Positions 6,040 to 8,960 of a stretch of 8,960 nt of DNA are shown piece after piece. The stretch is from assembly GCA_017984655.1 (NCBI GenBank), contig JAGNZB010000047.1, forward strand, positions 1 to 8,960, read 5' to 3'. A program made the translations under genes and the position numbers. Below the pieces are notes generated by a model. The model had not been told where the DNA came from and did no database searches. It saw nothing but the letters and a program-made list of their open reading frames with translations. Source of the DNA: Candidatus Altimarinota bacterium (GTDB lineage: Bacteria; Patescibacteriota; Gracilibacteria; RBG-16-42-10). Every line of letters starts with the position of its first letter. Position 1 is the first letter of the stretch.

Positions 6040-7791
6040 TTAAGTATGCAGTTGTAGCAGGCGATTGGTGTCAGCTAGGAGCTTCTTGATCAATTCTTGA
6101 TTGTCCTCGATTTGAGCTTTCTTGAGCTCGGTTTGGATACTACGCAGTGAAGCTTGTTTGAGATGGGTCTTGAGCCGAGTAAGCAATTTGTGCTTCTCAG
6201 TAGTCAGCCGATCAATGTCATAGCTTTGATAGTCTTCATCGATGCGTAGGAGCTGCAGAGAAAAAGAATCAGCCGAAAAGGCTGGAGGGAATTGAAGAAG
6301 TAAGCTGCTGATGTCGCTTGATACTCGAGGGGCACTATAGTACTGGTAGGTGATTCTGTAAATGTTTGTCCAGGGCTCGGGAAGAAGTTGTAGTAGCGAT
6401 GGATCATTGAGGTCATCGATGAACTGATGGAAGTGTGCGTAAAAAGCTAGTGTATAGAGCAACGGATCGCTTGTAGATTGCAACGGTTTGACAGTGCTCG
6501 CTACCGCATCAATTTTGTAAGTGCGTAGTGTTTTGTAAATCAATTGTGCTGGCTTATTGATAAGCTTTGCTAGGGTAGTGATAGCCGTATCTTGGTCAAA
6601 GGGGTGGGGCAGTCGTTTGATCAGGGGGATTGTCAGCTTGAGCAGTGACTTTTGTTGCTCGACATCATTCCAATCTGCTTGAGGGAAAAAAGCCTGGATG
6701 ATGAAACTAAGCCAGTCTAAAGCGGTCATCAGCAAGCTACGGAATGCTGCTTCATCTTGTTGCAGCATGCTGTCGGGATCTTGCTGATCAGGAAGCAGTA
6801 CAAATCTGGCTTTGGTTTCAGGTAGTGCCACGACTTCGGGCATGATGCGTAGTGCTGCTTGCTTGCCGGCATTGTCGCCGTCGAATACAAACAGTAAGGT
6901 TTCTACTTGTCGCCGCAGGATCTCAAGATGTTTGGCGGTAAAGGCAGTCCCTGATACAGCTACTGTATTCGTTAGTCCATGCTGTACACAGCTGAGACAA
7001 TCCACCTGGCCTTCTACTACAATTGCAGTTTTGCTTTCCCGAATCGCAGTCTTTGCTTGATAGAGGCCATAGATAAAGGCGCTTTTGTGAAACAGAATAG
7101 TCTCGGGTGAGTTGAGGTACTTCGGTATGTTTTCCTCAGTCAGTGCTCGTCCTGTAAAGCCAATGATCTCACCGCGATCGCCATAGAAAGGGAACATGAT
7201 GCGATCCCGAAATTTGTCGTGGCTATGAGAGGGATTCTTCTCATCAATAATCGAGACCCCGGCATTGACGAGCTCGGCATTGGTGAATTTCTGGCTGATC
7301 AAATAATCGGTCAGCTGCTGCCAAGCTTCAGGGGCGTACCCAATACCAAATGTCTGGGCTGTTTGAGCTGAAAGAGTGCGCTTCTCAAGATACTGCTGCG
7401 CCTTCGGTGCTACTTTGCCTTGTTCTCTAAAAAACTCTTGCGCTTGCTTGAGCAAATGTCGTAAGCGCTCTTTCTCATCTTTGCTGACTGAAATCGCGGG
7501 CATCTTGGTGGTGTCGAGCATCACCCCTACTCGTTCGGCGAGGTCATGAATCGCATCACCAAACTCTACTTTCTCTACTGTCATGTAGAATTTGAAGATG
7601 TCACCGCCTTGATGACAGCCAAAGCAGTAAGCTAGCCCCTTGTCAGGACTGACTATGAAAGATGGTGTCTTTTCTTGATGAAAAGGACAGAGACCTTTGA
7701 AATTACGCCCTGCTCGCTTGAGCTGGACATAATCTTTGACTAGCTCTTCGATCGGAAGCTTGGCTTTGATTTCAACAATAGGATCGAGCAT
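6040..7791 (-). CDS. dnaG: DNA primase DnaG
   Basis: Primase that makes the RNA primers for replication. It has 583 residues, normal for DnaG. It starts [21 protein letters not shown], as DnaG usually does. The N-terminal zinc finger of CHC2 type has C35, H38, C56 and C59 within CPFH...CFGCH. The RNA polymerase domain follows, with the basic motif ([19 protein letters not shown], 194-212). The Toprim motifs are VVEGQVD (E260) and VFDGDNAGK (D304, D306), and DPDS follows at 338-341; these acidic residues bind the catalytic metals. The C-terminal 180 residues are poorly conserved and helical, in the position of the helicase-interacting domain. The gene lies 61 bases after the zincin gene and 11 bases before rpoD. 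Only a weak TAGG precedes the ATG. It is likely co-transcribed with rpoD-adk, as in the macromolecular-synthesis operon. Confidence 0.97.
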   Translation of the reverse strand: MLDPIVEIKAKLPIEELVKDYVQLKRAGRNFKGLCPFHQEKTPSFIVSPDKGLAYCFGCHQGGDIFKFYMTVEKVEFGDAIHDLAERVGVMLDTTKMPAISVSKDEKERLRHLLKQAQEFFREQGKVAPKAQQYLEKRTLSAQTAQTFGIGYAPEAWQQLTDYLISQKFTNAELVNAGVSIIDEKNPSHSHDKFRDRIMFPFYGDRGEIIGFTGRALTEENIPKYLNSPETILFHKSAFIYGLYQAKTAIRESKTAIVVEGQVDCLSCVQHGLTNTVAVSGTAFTAKHLEILRRQVETLLFVFDGDNAGKQAALRIMPEVVALPETKARFVLLPDQQDPDSMLQQDEAAFRSLLMTALDWLSFIIQAFFPQADWNDVEQQKSLLKLTIPLIKRLPHPFDQDTAITTLAKLINKPAQLIYKTLRTYKIDAVASTVKPLQSTSDPLLYTLAFYAHFHQFIDDLNDPSLLQLLPEPWTNIYRITYQYYSAPRVSSDISSLLLQFPPAFSADSFSLQLLRIDEDYQSYDIDRLTTEKHKLLTRLKTHLKQASLRSIQTELKKAQIEDNQELIKKLLADTNRLLQLHT

Positions 7792-7818
7792 ACGTGCCTA
7801 GACAGAGAGTTCTTTTGT

Positions 7819-7847
7819 ATCCTACTAGTTCAGCGTATGCAATGCAA
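7819..7847 (-). promoter_or_regulatory. Weak candidate promoter ahead of dnaG
   Basis: In the 61-base gap between the zincin gene and dnaG, the minus strand carries TTGCAT (7842-7847) and TAGGAT (7819-7824) spaced by 17 bases. They match the sigma-70 consensus at three and four of six positions. The start of transcription would fall about 20 bases before the ATG. The evidence is thin; dnaG may instead be read from upstream. Confidence 0.2.
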
Positions 7848-7852
7848 AGCAG

Positions 7853-8960
7853 TTATGCTGCTTGTCCCAAGTCTTGATCAGAGATCTTCAGCTGTTGGAG
7901 TACCCAGAGATGGCGTGGATCATTGGGATCAAATTTGCCCACTGAGAATGTGACCATTTGGTCGGGGTCCTGTTTAGTGATATCCCATGTGCCAATTTGC
8001 CCCTCACGATAAATCATGTCTTTAGTAAAACAAACCCCAGGGGTTTTGCAGTCGGTGCCACGAAATGTTCGTACAGTTCTGTTCCAAGCTGCATCTTGGG
8101 CATCTTTGATCATTGCTTCAGTAGGATCCACTTTGGTTAGTTCACTAATAGCTTGTTGTAGGGCTGTAATCGATGGCATATTTTCTTCCGAAACTGTGAG
8201 CTCAGCAAGTTTTGTTTTCTTTTCTGCAATTATGGCGAGTTTTTTTTGAAGTGGAGGAAGTTTTTGAAAATAAAAATGGCGATAGAGTACCTCGTATACT
8301 TGGCGAAAATCTTTTGGTTGATTTTCTAAACCACAACTTTTAGTTAATGCAATTGCAAGGTAAGGCTCCAGTCCGGAAAACTCGGTAATCGGTTCACCCT
8401 CAATAATTTTTTCTGCTTGCCTAGTTACCCCTTCTTCACCACCTTCGTAACGGTCTAGCCCTAAAGCTAATAGTTGAAGTTGTGATCGCTCTCCACTGGC
8501 TCTTCGGCCGACGTGGATGCCGATTTCATGCGCGATCAAACCTGCTAGTTTGGCGGAGCTTACTTTTCTAGTACTGGGTATTTTTACTACTTTATTTTCT
8601 TGCTGCACACTAATGCCAGTTCTACTGTCAGTAGTAATTTGGACATTCCATCCATCAGCTTTAAGTAAATTAAGTGCTTCATCAAATAGTGATTTGATTT
8701 GTTCAGCTTCATAATCTTTGTTCTCAGCGTGAATATGTTTAAGGAGATCTGAAAGAACACCCATACTTTCCCAGATGCGCTTTCTAGCTTCAACAACGGT
8801 AGGTTCTTCTGGTGGAGTCACTGTACCAAACTGTTGTTTGATTACTATATTCCATGGCACGATGTGTCTTTGGCTTTCATCTGGTATTTTAATGGTGTCT
8901 GCTCTTGGTAAGAGATCCAAAAGTTCTTTTCCGACAGCGAGTTGCTCTGGATCTGTAGTC
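7853..8960 (-). CDS. DUF1704/MATCAP-family zinc metallopeptidase (5' end outside window)
   Basis: The frame is open to the right edge of the window, so the gene starts further upstream. A TTG at 8920 is in frame, but the frame reads on past it as TTDPEQLAVGKEL, so I do not take it as the start. The visible 368 or so residues contain AHEIGIHVGR (His codons at 8528-8530 and 8513-8515), an HExxxH zinc-binding motif with one more residue than the usual HExxH. About 30 residues later comes EGGEEGV, which should supply the third (Glu) ligand. Further on are FRG (in TVRTFRGTD) and FTKDMIYREG. This order, HEIGTH-like, EEGLA-like, then RG and FTKD-Y-G, is that of DUF1704, which includes the eukaryotic microtubule-tyrosine carboxypeptidases (MATCAP). 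Bacterial members have no well-defined substrate that I know of. No membrane segment is seen in this part. The gene reads toward dnaG, 61 bases away. Confidence 0.75.
   Translation of the reverse strand, partial: TTDPEQLAVGKELLDLLPRADTIKIPDESQRHIVPWNIVIKQQFGTVTPPEEPTVVEARKRIWESMGVLSDLLKHIHAENKDYEAEQIKSLFDEALNLLKADGWNVQITTDSRTGISVQQENKVVKIPSTRKVSSAKLAGLIAHEIGIHVGRRASGERSQLQLLALGLDRYEGGEEGVTRQAEKIIEGEPITEFSGLEPYLAIALTKSCGLENQPKDFRQVYEVLYRHFYFQKLPPLQKKLAIIAEKKTKLAELTVSEENMPSITALQQAISELTKVDPTEAMIKDAQDAAWNRTVRTFRGTDCKTPGVCFTKDMIYREGQIGTWDITKQDPDQMVTFSVGKFDPNDPRHLWVLQQLKISDQDLGQAA

Noticed and set aside
8016..8249. Plus-strand open frame with hydrophobic content
   Set aside because: It is antisense to the DUF1704 gene; the hydrophobic look comes from reading the complement of charged helical codons.

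Overview
The window looks like chromosome from a candidate-phyla-radiation (Patescibacteria-type) bacterium. This rests on three observations: a housekeeping block with compact, partly reduced proteins; few recognisable Shine-Dalgarno sites; and short AT-rich repeats between genes. The lineage is an inference from gene content and cannot be proven from 9 kb. The genetic code appears standard: TAA, TAG and TGA all end recognisable proteins.

Layout. The left edge (1-121, +) holds the last 39 codons of what looks like an IS1595/ISXO2-type transposase. It converges on mutS (141-2660, -), the DNA mismatch-recognition ATPase. A short divergent region (2661-2722), with a weak candidate promoter and a small inverted repeat, separates mutS from a + strand pair. 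That pair is a short DNA polymerase III delta'-like clamp-loader subunit (2723-3394) and a membrane-anchored TPR protein (3396-3995), which starts one base after the previous stop. The two + genes meet the right-hand - strand block at a strong bidirectional terminator (4091-4126). The right-hand block reads leftwards: a zincin of the DUF1704/MATCAP family (partial, running off the window), dnaG primase, then a sigma-70 gene. dnaG-rpoD is the core of the classical macromolecular-synthesis operon; rpsU is not in its usual place ahead of dnaG.

The most unusual item is the sigma factor gene (4139-6028). It encodes a complete RpoD with regions 1.1, 1.2, 2, 3 and 4. With no stop codon, it then runs into a full-length adenylate-kinase-fold domain with a P-loop, DGFPR motif and four-cysteine zinc lid. 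In this kinase domain several residues that normally bind AMP or the phosphates are replaced (the STGDxLR motif has become DLPFELQ), while the ATP-side P-loop is intact. This suggests either an altered nucleoside monophosphate kinase or a nucleotide sensor tied to the primary sigma factor.

A second unusual item is a 7-bp tandem repeat (TTRTAAT). It occurs as four units at the 3' end of mutS, where it encodes the last residues and the stop codon, and again in inverted orientation as four units after the TPR gene. It therefore brackets the mutS/holB/TPR block.

No tRNA, rRNA or CRISPR array is visible, and no stretch longer than 300 bases lacks a gene.
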